From Pedobacter sp. SL55 (GTDB lineage: Bacteria > Bacteroidota > Bacteroidia > Sphingobacteriales > Sphingobacteriaceae): DNA of 64,000 bases. The position numbers and the translations under genes are program-made. Below, in pieces: positions 53,160 to 61,744 of this stretch (position 1 is its first letter; each line of letters starts with the position of its first letter). The notes under the pieces were generated by a model, which saw only the letters and a list, made by a program, of their open reading frames with translations, was not told where the DNA came from and made no database searches. The stretch spans positions 1,364,001 through 1,428,000 of the forward strand of contig NZ_CP113059.1 of assembly GCF_026625705.1 (NCBI RefSeq). Direction: 5' to 3'.

Positions 53160-54883
53160 GCAATATAGATTGGGCGGTTTTAATATCAACCCTTTTGGGA
53201 ATTGTAGGCTACGGCGTTTATAAAAGTCGCGGGACTAAGAGCATGGATGCCTATTTATTGGGCGGACAAAGTATGCCTTGGTACACGGTTTGCCTTTCGG
53301 TAATGGCTACGCAAGCCAGTGCCATTACTTTCCTTTCTGCACCAGGTTTGGCTTATTCTTCAGGGATGAGTTTTGTGCAGTTTTACTTTGGTTTGCCATT
53401 GGCGATGATTGTGTTGTGCGTTACCTTTGTGCCTATTTTCCACAGGTTGAAGGTGTACACGGCTTACGAATATTTAGAGCAGAGGTTTGATTTTAAAACT
53501 CGTGCGCTAACCGCATTTCTATTCTTAATTCAACGTGGTTTATCTACGGGAATTACCATTTATGCACCCGCAATTATCCTTTCTACTATCTTAAATATCA
53601 ACGTTACTTACACCACCTTGTTTATGGGTGGTTTAGTAATTTTTTATACCGTTTTCGGTGGAACCAAAGCCGTATCTTATACGCAATTGCTACAAATGAC
53701 CATCATCTTTTGTGGCTTATTTGCTGCTGGAGTGATGGTAGTTCATCTCTTGCCAGAAAGCGTAGGTTTTGGAAAAGCCATCAGCATTGCTGGGAAAATG
53801 GGCAGAACTAACGCGATAGATTTTGATTTTAGCTGGACCAACCCTTACAATGTTTGGAGTGGTATTATCGGTGGTTTCTTTTTGCAATTATCGTATTTTG
53901 GTACCGATCAAAGTCAGGTGGGAAGGTATTTGACAGGCTCTTCTGTAGGACAAAGCCGATTGGGTTTATTGATGAATGGTTTAGTTAAAATCCCAATGCA
54001 GTTTTTGATATTGCTGATTGGTGTACTGGTTTTTACCTTCTATCAGTACAATAAAGCGCCGCTTTTTTTCAATAGTTACGAGCTGAGCAAACTCGAAAAA
54101 AGCGAACATAAGGCAGAGCTGGCTCAAATCCAAACTAAATACGATCAGCTTTTTGAAAAGAAGAAGCTAGAGGTAGAAAAGTTGGATGCGGCTTTAGCCA
54201 AAGACGATGTAACTTTAATAAACCAACAACGTACCATAGTTAAACAATACGACGAAGATGGCAAAGCAATCAGAGAGGAGTTAACTACCTTGATGAAAAA
54301 GAATGATGCCAATGCTTCTACAAATGATACCAATTACATCTTTTTAAGCTTTGTAACGGAATATCTACCCAAAGGCTTGATAGGATTATTGATTGCGATT
54401 ATTTTCTTGGCATCGATGGGTTCTACAGCAAGTGCTTTGAACTCTTTGGCTTCTACCACCGTGGTGGATATTTATAAGCGTATTTTTAACAAAACTGGGA
54501 GTGATGGTGCTTATGTAAATGCATCTAGGTGGGCAACCATTTTATGGGGCGTGGTTTGCATTATAATGGCGTTGTTTACCAGTAAAATTGGAAACTTGAT
54601 AGAAGCTGTAAACATTTTAGGTTCGTTTATTTATGGAACGATTTTAGGTGTCTTTCTAGTAGCTTTTTATTTGAAGAAGGTCGGTAGTAAAGCGGTGTTT
54701 TATGCGGCTATTTTGGCAGAAGCTATTGTTTGTGCTTTAGGTTTTGCGGAAGTTGTAGCCTATTTATGGCTCAACGTAATTGGCTGTTTAGCTGTAGTGA
54801 TTATTGCTTATCTGATACAGAAGTTATTTAAAGAAGATACTTTGAGACCTGCTCCAACAACGAACTTAATAATTGTTTCTTGA
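53156..54883 (+). CDS. Sodium/solute symporter (SSS family) with a coiled-coil insertion
   Basis: A 575-residue transporter of the SSS family with about 13 membrane helices. Typical phrases are YLLGGQSMPWYTVCLSVMATQASAITFLSAPG, YEYLEQRF, GGTKAVSYTQLLQM and LQLSYFGTDQSQVGRYLTG, and later GLIGLLIAIIFLASMGSTASALNSLAS. Between residues about 304 and 391 there is a hydrophilic, Lys- and Glu-rich, likely coiled-coil insertion (for example KAELAQIQTKYDQLFEKKK). The substrate is unknown. It is coupled to the 37-residue protein upstream. Confidence 0.88.
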   Translation: MSNIDWAVLISTLLGIVGYGVYKSRGTKSMDAYLLGGQSMPWYTVCLSVMATQASAITFLSAPGLAYSSGMSFVQFYFGLPLAMIVLCVTFVPIFHRLKVYTAYEYLEQRFDFKTRALTAFLFLIQRGLSTGITIYAPAIILSTILNINVTYTTLFMGGLVIFYTVFGGTKAVSYTQLLQMTIIFCGLFAAGVMVVHLLPESVGFGKAISIAGKMGRTNAIDFDFSWTNPYNVWSGIIGGFFLQLSYFGTDQSQVGRYLTGSSVGQSRLGLLMNGLVKIPMQFLILLIGVLVFTFYQYNKAPLFFNSYELSKLEKSEHKAELAQIQTKYDQLFEKKKLEVEKLDAALAKDDVTLINQQRTIVKQYDEDGKAIREELTTLMKKNDANASTNDTNYIFLSFVTEYLPKGLIGLLIAIIFLASMGSTASALNSLASTTVVDIYKRIFNKTGSDGAYVNASRWATILWGVVCIIMALFTSKIGNLIEAVNILGSFIYGTILGVFLVAFYLKKVGSKAVFYAAILAEAIVCALGFAEVVAYLWLNVIGCLAVVIIAYLIQKLFKEDTLRPAPTTNLIIVS

Positions 54884-54889
54884 TTTTGT

Positions 54890-54972
54890 CTTTGCGGTAC
54901 TTTGCGAAAACTTAAAATCTTTGCGATTATTTTAACGCAAAGAAAAAGAAGAATGTCGCGAAGAACGCAAAG
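54890..54972. repeat. TTTGCG / CGCAAAG repeat cluster
   Basis: CTTTGCGGTACTTTGCGA (54890-54907) is inverted at 54956-54972 (TCGCGAAGAACGCAAAG), with two further copies of TTTGCG and CGCAAAG between. It starts just after the symporter stop. Confidence 0.65.
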
Positions 54973-55017
54973 TTGTTCGTCATTTTGGTAGGATAAGGTG
55001 TTTTATAACTTAGCTTA

Positions 55018-55045
55018 GGGATTACTTCGTGCCTCGCAATGACGG
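55018..55045 (+). repeat. GCTTCGTGCCTCG dispersed repeat, single copy
   Basis: GGGATTACTTCGTGCCTCGC and the following AATGACGG match the right arm of the inverted pair at 21487-21562. A direct copy follows at 55113-55140. The surrounding 54973-55200 holds no gene that I can support. Confidence 0.75.
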
Positions 55046-55112
55046 TAGCGCTAATATAAGTAGCAAAGTCTTTCGTTCATTAAACCCGATTGTCGTGAAA
55101 ATCCTTTTGCAT

Positions 55113-55140
55113 GAGATTGCTTCGTGCCTCGCAGTAACGG
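55113..55140 (+). repeat. GCTTCGTGCCTCG dispersed repeat, second direct copy
   Basis: GAGATTGCTTCGTGCCTCGC then AGTAACGG. It is in the same orientation as 55018-55045, unlike the inverted pairs at 21487 and 26027. Confidence 0.75.
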
Positions 55141-55203
55141 CCATGGCAAAAGATTGGAACAAAAAGCGGGACTAACGATAGTGACGGAAATAATTTGCTT
55201 TTC

Positions 55204-55235
55204 TAATAAAAAAGCTACCCTTTTGAGGTAGCTTT
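55204..55235 (-). terminator. Rho-independent terminator of the pdhA-E2 operon
   Basis: On the minus strand AAAGCTACC pairs with GGTAGCTTT around a seven-base loop, followed by TTTATTA. It lies about 50 bases after the E2 stop. Confidence 0.85.
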
Positions 55236-55282
55236 GACTTTATTTTTTAGTCTAAAACTGTAGACTGAGAATTGTTAACTAT

Positions 55283-56932
55283 TTATGCTAGTAACGTAAC
55301 AGGTGCTTCTAACAATTGCTTTAATGTTTGCAAGAAAGCTGCACCAGTTGCGCCGTCTACTACACGGTGATCGCAACCTAGAGTTAATTTCATTACATTT
55401 CCAGGTACCACAGCGCCATTTTTAACTACAGGAACCGCTTGGATAGCACCTACAGATAAAATTGCTCCGTCTGGAGAGTTGATGATGGAAGTAAACTCAT
55501 CGATACCGAACATACCTAAGTTAGATACGGTAAATGTTGAACCTTCCCAATCTGACGGTTGTAGTTTTTTAGCTTTTGCTTTAGCACCGTATTCCTTAAC
55601 CTCAGCAGAAATGTGAGATAAAGATTTGCCATCAGCAAAACGCACTACAGGAACCAATAAACCATCTTCAACAGCCATAGCTACACCAATGTTAGTGTGT
55701 TCGTTGAAACGGATTTTATCGCCACCCCATGATGAATTAACAGCTGGGTGTTTTTTCAAGGCTACAGCAACCGCTTTAATCACGATATCGTTGAAAGATA
55801 CTTTTACAGGCGCAACAGTGTTGATTTGCGTACGAGCAGCCATGGCATTGTCCATATCAATACTAATGGTTAAGTAGAAATGTGGAGCTGTAAATAAACT
55901 TTCGCCCAAACGTTTGGCAATTACTTTACGCATTTGCGAAACAGGTTTCTCGGTATATTTTTCTTCGCCAACATAAGTTGGGATTACTGGAGCCGCCGCA
56001 GCTTTTTCAGATGAAGCAGCAGGAGCATCAGCTTTAGCAGCAGCAGCCGAAGGTTTAAAGTTTTCGATATCTTTTTTAATTATACGACCACCTTCTGCAC
56101 TACCAGCAACTTGTGCTAAATCAATTCCTTTATCTTTTGCAATTTTCTTAGCCAAAGGCGACGCAATGATACGACCACCGTTTGAGCTAGCAGCAACTTG
56201 CGCTTTTTCTTCTTCTTTTGGTGCTTCAGTTTTGCTTTCTGCTTTAGGCTCTTCTTTGCTTTCCGATTTCGGAGCAGCAGGAGCATCGCCACCAGCTAAA
56301 ATAGCACTTACGTCGGTTCCTTCTGGCCCAACGATAGCGATAATGCCATTTACTTTAGCAGCTTCGCCTTTTTGTATACCAACGTGTAATAAAGTTCCAG
56401 TTGCGTAACCCATTACTTCCATAGTCGCTTTATCAGTTTCTACGTCAGCCAAGATATCGTCGTCTTTTACTTTATCGCCTACTTTTTTATGCCATTCAGC
56501 AATTACGCCTTCAGTCATGGTATCGCTTAACAAAGGCATACGAATTACTGTAATTCCTTTTGCAGAAAGTTCCGCTTCGCTTAAACCACCACCTTGCGCT
56601 GGAGCCGCTTCTTCTTTTTTCTCTTCAACTTTAGGTTCTTCTGCTTTTGCAGCGCCACCTTTAGCAGCTTCTAATAGTTCTTTATAGTCTTCGCCTTCTT
56701 TTCCAACAATTGCCATTAGGGCATCAATTGGAACTGCTTGACCTTCTTCTACACCAATATATAATAAAGTGCCATCCCAATAAGACTCCATGTCCATGGT
56801 TGCTTTATCTGTTTCAACTTCTGCTAAAACATCGCCACTTTTAATTTTATCGCCTACTTTTTTGTGCCACTTTGCCAAAACCCCTTCGGTCATGGTGTCG
56901 CTCATTTTAGGCATGCTAATTACTTCAGCCAT
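55283..56932 (-). CDS. Pyruvate dehydrogenase E2, dihydrolipoamide acetyltransferase
   Basis: A 549-residue E2 subunit. Two lipoyl domains lie at about residues 2-77 (lipoyl Lys43 in ETDKATMDM) and 127-202 (lipoyl Lys168 in ETDKATMEV). Ala/Glu/Lys-rich linkers follow, then an E3/E1-binding domain near 255-290 (IIASPLAKKIAKDKGIDLAQVAGS). The catalytic domain carries CDHRVVDGA near the C-terminus. It transfers acetyl groups to CoA in the pyruvate dehydrogenase complex. It lies 34 bases after pdhA. No E1-beta gene is adjacent. Confidence 0.95.
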   Translation of the reverse strand: MAEVISMPKMSDTMTEGVLAKWHKKVGDKIKSGDVLAEVETDKATMDMESYWDGTLLYIGVEEGQAVPIDALMAIVGKEGEDYKELLEAAKGGAAKAEEPKVEEKKEEAAPAQGGGLSEAELSAKGITVIRMPLLSDTMTEGVIAEWHKKVGDKVKDDDILADVETDKATMEVMGYATGTLLHVGIQKGEAAKVNGIIAIVGPEGTDVSAILAGGDAPAAPKSESKEEPKAESKTEAPKEEEKAQVAASSNGGRIIASPLAKKIAKDKGIDLAQVAGSAEGGRIIKKDIENFKPSAAAAKADAPAASSEKAAAAPVIPTYVGEEKYTEKPVSQMRKVIAKRLGESLFTAPHFYLTISIDMDNAMAARTQINTVAPVKVSFNDIVIKAVAVALKKHPAVNSSWGGDKIRFNEHTNIGVAMAVEDGLLVPVVRFADGKSLSHISAEVKEYGAKAKAKKLQPSDWEGSTFTVSNLGMFGIDEFTSIINSPDGAILSVGAIQAVPVVKNGAVVPGNVMKLTLGCDHRVVDGATGAAFLQTLKQLLEAPVTLLA

Positions 56933-56966
56933 TGCTATATCTTTATTTGAATGCTTTTCTTAAAAA

Positions 56967-57962
56967 TTAAACTTCTTGGAAAGGATAGTTCTTGTCTACG
57001 TAAATATCTTCGAACAACTCTTCTGGTTGTGGCCAAGGAGATTCCTCCGCAAATTTTACCGACTCATCAACAATACCTTTTACTTTTTCTTCGATTTCGG
57101 TAATCCAAGCCTCATCAGCATATTTTTCTTTAAGGATAACCTCTCTTACTTGCTCAATTGGATCTTTTGCTTTGTACTCTTCCAATTCTTCTTTGGTACG
57201 ATACTTTGCAGGATCTGACATTGAGTGACCTCTGTAACGGTAAGTTCTCATTTCTAAGAAAGTTGGGCCTTCGCCAGCACGAGCACGTTGGATCGCTTCA
57301 TCCATTGCGTTGTGAACTGCTACCGGATCCATCCCATCAACTGGTGCACATGGCATATCAAAACCTAAACCAATTTTGTAGATGTCCATCATGTTAGTAG
57401 TACGCTCTACCGAAGTACCCATGGCATAACCATTGTTCTCACAAACAAAAACTACTGGAAGCTTCCACAACATCGCCATGTTAAACGACTCGTTTAAAGC
57501 TCCCTGACGAACAGCGCCATCGCCCATGTAGCAGATGTTTACGTTGTTTGTACCTTTATATTTTTCTGCGAAAGCGATACCAGCACCTAGTGGCATTTGA
57601 CCACCAACAATACCGTGACCTCCGTAGAAATTGTGTTCTTTACTGAAAATGTGCATTGAACCACCTTTGCCTTTAGAACAGCCAGTTACTTTACCGTACA
57701 TTTCGGCCATGATGCTATTAGCACTCATACCTAAAGCTAAACCATGAGCGTGATCTCTATATGAAGTAAGCATCGAATCGCCTTTTTGCATTGCAGAGAT
57801 AGCTCCCGCAACTACGGCCTCTTGACCGATATATAAATGGCAAAAACCTCTGATTTTTTGTTGACCATAAAGTTGACCAGTTTTCTCTTCGAACTTGCGC
57901 ATCAGCAACATCGACTCAAACCACTTCAAATAGGTATCTTTATTAATTTCTACTGCACTCAT
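56967..57962 (-). CDS. pdhA: Pyruvate dehydrogenase E1 component, alpha subunit
   Basis: A 331-residue thiamine-diphosphate enzyme subunit. The TPP motif is MGDGAVRQGALNESFNMA with GDG at residues 147-149, ending at ENN (175-177). The regulatory-loop-like YRGHSMSDPAKYR is conserved. It decarboxylates pyruvate with the beta subunit and feeds E2. It is the first gene of a two-gene operon with E2. A TAGATTTG -7-like box lies at 58000-57993 on the minus strand. In this group the beta gene is often elsewhere, and it is absent here. Confidence 0.95.
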   Translation of the reverse strand: MSAVEINKDTYLKWFESMLLMRKFEEKTGQLYGQQKIRGFCHLYIGQEAVVAGAISAMQKGDSMLTSYRDHAHGLALGMSANSIMAEMYGKVTGCSKGKGGSMHIFSKEHNFYGGHGIVGGQMPLGAGIAFAEKYKGTNNVNICYMGDGAVRQGALNESFNMAMLWKLPVVFVCENNGYAMGTSVERTTNMMDIYKIGLGFDMPCAPVDGMDPVAVHNAMDEAIQRARAGEGPTFLEMRTYRYRGHSMSDPAKYRTKEELEEYKAKDPIEQVREVILKEKYADEAWITEIEEKVKGIVDESVKFAEESPWPQPEELFEDIYVDKNYPFQEV

Positions 57963-58418
57963 GTTTTGATGATAAATTTTTATTTACGAGAGCAAATCTA
58001 ATTTATTTTCTTGGATTTTTGTATATCTACTAATGTAAAAACAACATTAGTTATTAATTAAATCCATTGTAGTACTGCTTTTTATACCATTCTTTAAAAT
58101 GGTAAATTTTACACTATTCGTTTTGAGATTATTGGCTAAAACTCAAAGGCTTTCAAAACAGAAATTTTATTTGGTATAGTTGGGGTTTAGCCTAATTTTT
58201 AATTTTGTTGGGAGAAAAGGTACAGAAGTAAAAAAAAACGTAAAGAAAATGTGTGTTTACATTGGCTGTGATGCGTAAAATGTTAATAACTCTTGTTTTT
58301 TAACATTTTATGTTTGGATAAAACAATATGAAGCTTTAATTTTGACGCCGTAACAATAAGCCCTTGTTGGTTTACGTTAAGTGTAAGTTGTTGTTTTACC
58401 CAAACTTAATAGTATAAC
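57963..58418. other. Divergent intergenic region between pdhA and an NlpC/P60 gene
   Basis: 456 bases that are very AT-rich. I see no gene. It holds a minus-strand -7-like box for pdhA (57993-58000) and a good plus-strand promoter (58313-58344). Short AT runs such as AACATTTTA occur near 58300. No riboswitch or long hairpin was found. Confidence 0.5.
58313..58344 (+). promoter_or_regulatory. Bacteroidota-type promoter of the NlpC/P60 gene
   Basis: TTTG (58313-58316), a 20-base spacer, then TAATTTTG (58337-58344): both boxes match the consensus exactly. Transcription would start near 58350, giving a leader of about 70 bases. Confidence 0.6.
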
Positions 58419-58970
58419 ATGATTAAAAAGTTTTTGTTTTCTACCTTAATTGTTCTCGCGTCTTTTTCGGCGACGTTTGCCCAAACTAAAACCAAAGAAG
58501 CTGCTAAAGTAGAAGATCCAGACAATTTAGCTTCGCAATATTTCTCGCAAGTAATGGGTGTTGCCGTAGATGCAACTTCAAACCTAAAATTATATAAGTT
58601 TATTTACGAATGGATTGGCACTCCTTACCGCTTTGGTGGCAACACAAAAAAAGGCATTGATTGTTCTGCTTTTACCAAAGCCATTTATGATAAGGTTTTC
58701 AATACCAGTATTCTTCGTAATTCTCGTGATATTTTTAGCATGGTAAATCCCTTGTCTAAAGACGAATTGAAAGAAGGTGATTTGGTTTTCTTTAAAATTA
58801 AGAGCCGTAGCATTTCTCATGTAGGTATTTACTTAGGCGAAAATCGTTTCGCTCATGCATCAAGCTCAAGAGGGGTAGTAATTAGCAACTTGAACGAGCC
58901 TTACTACAGTCGTTATTTTTATAAGGGCGGCCGTATTTTAGAGCCTGGAGACGGAGCAATTGTAGAATAA
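58419..58970 (+). CDS. C40 family NlpC/P60 peptidoglycan peptidase
   Basis: A 183-residue secreted protein with a signal peptide (residues 1-21, ending FAQ). The NlpC/P60 domain has catalytic Cys82 in KGIDCSAF, His134 in SISHVGIYLG and His146 in FAHASSSRGV. GTPYRFGGNTKKG is the usual start of the domain. It cuts peptide cross-links or stems of peptidoglycan. The start is ATG at 58419 and a terminator follows 36 bases after the stop. Confidence 0.93.
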   Translation: MIKKFLFSTLIVLASFSATFAQTKTKEAAKVEDPDNLASQYFSQVMGVAVDATSNLKLYKFIYEWIGTPYRFGGNTKKGIDCSAFTKAIYDKVFNTSILRNSRDIFSMVNPLSKDELKEGDLVFFKIKSRSISHVGIYLGENRFAHASSSRGVVISNLNEPYYSRYFYKGGRILEPGDGAIVE

Positions 58971-59006
58971 TCTGAATTACGATTTTAGATTTACGATATT
59001 AGGTTT

Positions 59007-59036
59007 ATCCTTCCCATTTTGGGGAGGATTTTTTTT
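59007..59036 (+). terminator. Rho-independent terminator after the NlpC/P60 gene
   Basis: ATCCTTCCC and GGGGAGGAT form a hairpin around ATTTT, followed by eight T. It ends five bases before the next start codon. Confidence 0.85.
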
Positions 59037-59041
59037 GTAAT

Positions 59042-60145
59042 ATGATGAAGAAAATTTTTGTGTTACTTGTTTGTGTAGCAATTACTTATTTGATGTTGAG
59101 CTGCCAGAATAAGCCAGCGGAAACCAAACAGGCAGTAAAAACTGATACCGTTAATGTAAAGAAATTAAAAGATACCATTAGCATTGTTGCCGTGGGCGAT
59201 ATCATGTTGGGCTCTGCTTTTCCTAGCAAGTTAAATTTGCCGCCAGACGATGCGATAAACAGTTTTAAGGCAGTAGACACTTTCTTAAAAGGCGATGTAG
59301 TTTTCGGTAACCTAGAAGGATGTTTCCTAAACTCAGGAAATTCTTCTAAATGTAATGGCATTAACCCTAACAGCTGTTACGCTTTTAGAATGCCAGATCG
59401 TTACGCTGGTATTTTTAAAACAGCTGGTTTTAATGTGTTGAGTGTGGCCAATAACCACGTTGGAGATTTTAATACCAGAGGGAGAAAAAACACAGCCAAG
59501 ATTTTAGACTCGTTGCAAATCAACTATGCCGGTCAGTTGGATAAGCCTTTTGATTTGTTTACCATCGATAGCGTGAAATATGCTTTTGTAGCTTTTGCAC
59601 CAAATGAAAATACGGTAGACATCCGGAAAATTGACAGTGCAAAAATGTTGGTTAAGAGGTTGAAAGAACAGGCCGACATTGTGATTGTTTCTTTTCATGG
59701 CGGTGGCGAAGGAGCAAGGTTCGAACACGTCACTCGTAAAACGGAAATCTTTTTCAGAGAAAATCGGGGTAACGTTTATGCTTTTGCTCACGGCGTAATA
59801 GATGCCGGAGCAGATGTAGTTTTGGGACACGGACCCCACGTGACTAGGGCAGTTGAAGTATACAAGAACAAGTTTATTGCTTATAGTTTGGGCAACTTTT
59901 GTACTTATGGCATGTTTAGCTTAAAAGGCCCAAAAGGCATTGCACCTTTACTGCAACTGAAATTAAATTCCAAAGGGGATTTTCTTTATGCTGATGTAGT
60001 TTCGGTAAAGCAAGATAAAGTGAACCGTTTAACTGTAGATAAAACTCAGGCTGCATTCCATAAAATTAAATCACTAACAGATATGGATTTTAAAGGACAC
60101 GGATTAAAATTTGAGAACAATAGAATATCGTTGACTAATGAATAA
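59042..60145 (+). CDS. CapA-like (PgsA) lipoprotein, calcineurin-like fold
   Basis: A 367-residue lipoprotein with the lipobox cysteine at residue 21 (LMLSC). The CapA domain contains AVGDIMLGSAF, GNLEGCF, VLSVANNHVGDFNTRG, VIVSFHGGGEG, DVVLGHGPHVTRAVEVY and AYSLGNF, the metal-site motifs of this family. CapA proteins take part in poly-gamma-glutamate or other capsule handling, and many members are simply metallophosphoesterase-like. The next small gene overlaps its end by eight bases, so they are linked in translation. No other capsule genes are adjacent. Confidence 0.88.
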   Translation: MMKKIFVLLVCVAITYLMLSCQNKPAETKQAVKTDTVNVKKLKDTISIVAVGDIMLGSAFPSKLNLPPDDAINSFKAVDTFLKGDVVFGNLEGCFLNSGNSSKCNGINPNSCYAFRMPDRYAGIFKTAGFNVLSVANNHVGDFNTRGRKNTAKILDSLQINYAGQLDKPFDLFTIDSVKYAFVAFAPNENTVDIRKIDSAKMLVKRLKEQADIVIVSFHGGGEGARFEHVTRKTEIFFRENRGNVYAFAHGVIDAGADVVLGHGPHVTRAVEVYKNKFIAYSLGNFCTYGMFSLKGPKGIAPLLQLKLNSKGDFLYADVVSVKQDKVNRLTVDKTQAAFHKIKSLTDMDFKGHGLKFENNRISLTNE

Positions 60146-60320
60146 ACTAACTATACATTATATCATTGGCATTTGTGCCATAGCATTAGCGCTTGTAGGG
60201 ATTTTCTATATCTACCAAAATAAAGGAAACACTATTTCATTAGGTATTATTGTTTTTGCCGGGTGTTTTGTTGCATTAAGCCAATATTTAATCATTAAAA
60301 GTAGGAGAAATCAAAAATGA
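60138..60320 (+). CDS. 60-residue two-helix membrane protein
   Basis: The product begins MNKLTIHYIIGICAIALALV. Two membrane helices are seen (IIGICAIALALVGIFYIYQ and LGIIVFAGCFVALSQYLII), separated by a short polar loop, with a basic C-terminus. It overlaps the CapA-like gene by eight bases and is itself overlapped by the next small gene through ATGA. No family recognised. Confidence 0.7.
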   Translation: MNKLTIHYIIGICAIALALVGIFYIYQNKGNTISLGIIVFAGCFVALSQYLIIKSRRNQK

Positions 60321-60439
60321 TACTGTGCTTATTAACTATAAAGTTCGAAGAATTTAAAGATGGGGTTTACTTTGGCTTGGCCATTGGTTTAGTAGTCATT
60401 TTTTATTTAGTGATTAGAAAGCAACGAAAAAAACATTAA
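60317..60439 (+). CDS. 40-residue membrane protein
   Basis: ATG 60317 to TAA 60437-60439. The product starts MILCLLTIKFEEFKDGVYFG and has one or two hydrophobic stretches (VYFGLAIGLVVIFYLVI) before a very basic tail (RKQRKKH). It begins inside the stop of the preceding gene (ATGA). Its stop overlaps the end of the convergent gene by four bases. Short, but the tight coupling supports it. Confidence 0.5.
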   Translation: MILCLLTIKFEEFKDGVYFGLAIGLVVIFYLVIRKQRKKH

Positions 60440-60621
60440 GCTACATCTTTCGTATTCTTTACCAGTCCAATTCCCGACATGAAAAATATCAATCCAATTA
60501 TTCCTACTACAATGAGTTCTCTGTTGCCCACGCTATGATTTACAAAACCCCAACCAGCATAGATTAATCCTACAATGCCTAGTATGGTTAAGATGGTTCC
60601 AAAAGTCCGTTTTACGTTCAT
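60436..60621 (-). CDS. 61-residue small membrane protein
   Basis: The product begins MNVKRTFGTILTILGIVGLI, with two membrane helices (ILTILGIVGLIYAGWGF and ELIVVGIIGLIFFMSGIGLV). Similar small proteins are common in Bacteroidota genomes, as I remember, and lack a known function. It converges with the 40-residue gene, overlapping by four bases. Confidence 0.7.
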   Translation of the reverse strand: MNVKRTFGTILTILGIVGLIYAGWGFVNHSVGNRELIVVGIIGLIFFMSGIGLVKNTKDVA

Positions 60622-60745
60622 AATTATCGATTAATTCTCCTATAACAGCGATTTCGCTTTTTTTGTTTTTCTTTAACCAAGAATGGTTTAATGATGGCAC
60701 TTAGTGATTATTTTTTAGTATCATTGGGTATCAAATTCAAATGAT

Positions 60746-61681
60746 ATGGAATATTTAGGTTATGGCGTATTGGTATTTGCGCTCATCATTCTCTTCAGTT
60801 CTTTCGTAACTGTTAAACAAGGTACAATTGCAGTAATTACTATTTTTGGTAAATACCGACGATTGTTGCGACCAGGATTAAGTTTAAAAATCCCATTAAT
60901 TGAAGTTATCCATTCTAGAATTTCCATTCAAAATCGTTCGGTAGAGCTTTCTTTTCAAGCGGTAACTCAAGATCAGGCAAACGTATATTTTAAGGCGATG
61001 CTGCTCTATTCTGTACTCAATCACGATGAAGAAACCATTAAAAATGTGGCCTTTAAATTTGTGGATTCAAATAACTTGATGCAAGCTTTAATTCGCACCA
61101 TCGAGGGGTCTATCCGTGCTTATGTAGCTACGCAAAAGCAAGCAAATGTATTGGCGCAACGTAATGAAATTGTAGAACACGTAAAACATCAGATAGATCA
61201 GGTTTTAGAAAGCTGGGGATATCATTTGCAAGATTTGCAGTTGAATGACATTACTTTTGATGAAGAAATTATGCGCTCTATGAGCAGGGTAGTGGCTTCT
61301 AATAACTTAAAAGCTGCTGCAGAAAACGAAGGTCAGGCTTTGTTAATTACCAAAACTAAAGGTGCGGAAGCCGATGGTAATGCCATTAAAATTGCCGCGA
61401 CAGCAGAGCGTGAAGCTGCGCAATTACGCGGGCAAGGTATTGCTTTATTTAGAGAAGAAGTAGCAAAAGGTATGACCAACGCTGCTCACGAAATGCAACA
61501 AGCCAACCTAGATACATCAGTAATTTTATTCACGATGTGGACAGAAGCCATTAAACAATTTGCAGAGTATAGCGAAGGCAATGTGATTTTCTTAGATGGC
61601 AGCACCGAAGGCATGAACAACACCATGAAGCAGATGATGGCTATGCAAATGGGGCAAAAACAGCAAGCAGATAAGAAATAG
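60746..61681 (+). CDS. SPFH/band 7 family membrane protein (slipin-like)
   Basis: A 311-residue protein with an N-terminal membrane hairpin (LGYGVLVFALIILFSSFVTV) followed by an SPFH domain (VKQGTIAVITIFGKYRRLLRPGLSLKIPLIEVI). A long helical part (ENEGQALLITKTKGAEADGNAIKIAATAEREAAQLRGQG) ends in a Met/Gln-rich tail. Family members form membrane microdomain scaffolds and often associate with proteases. No NfeD or protease gene is beside it. The start is ATG at 60746. Confidence 0.88.
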   Translation: MEYLGYGVLVFALIILFSSFVTVKQGTIAVITIFGKYRRLLRPGLSLKIPLIEVIHSRISIQNRSVELSFQAVTQDQANVYFKAMLLYSVLNHDEETIKNVAFKFVDSNNLMQALIRTIEGSIRAYVATQKQANVLAQRNEIVEHVKHQIDQVLESWGYHLQDLQLNDITFDEEIMRSMSRVVASNNLKAAAENEGQALLITKTKGAEADGNAIKIAATAEREAAQLRGQGIALFREEVAKGMTNAAHEMQQANLDTSVILFTMWTEAIKQFAEYSEGNVIFLDGSTEGMNNTMKQMMAMQMGQKQQADKK

Positions 61682-61688
61682 TTGATTT

Positions 61689-61721
61689 GGTTAATTGTTT
61701 AAACTGGTTAATCGGTTAACT
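61689..61721 (+). repeat. 33-base GGTTAATTG repeat, copy 1
   Basis: Begins GGTTAATTGTTTAAACTGG and ends CGGTTAACT. It matches 62303-62335 at 32 of 33 positions. It is followed by words such as GAGAACTGAGAACTGCC. The two copies flank the DUF1579-like gene. Confidence 0.85.
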
Positions 61722-61744
61722 GAGAACTGAGAACTGCCAACTAA

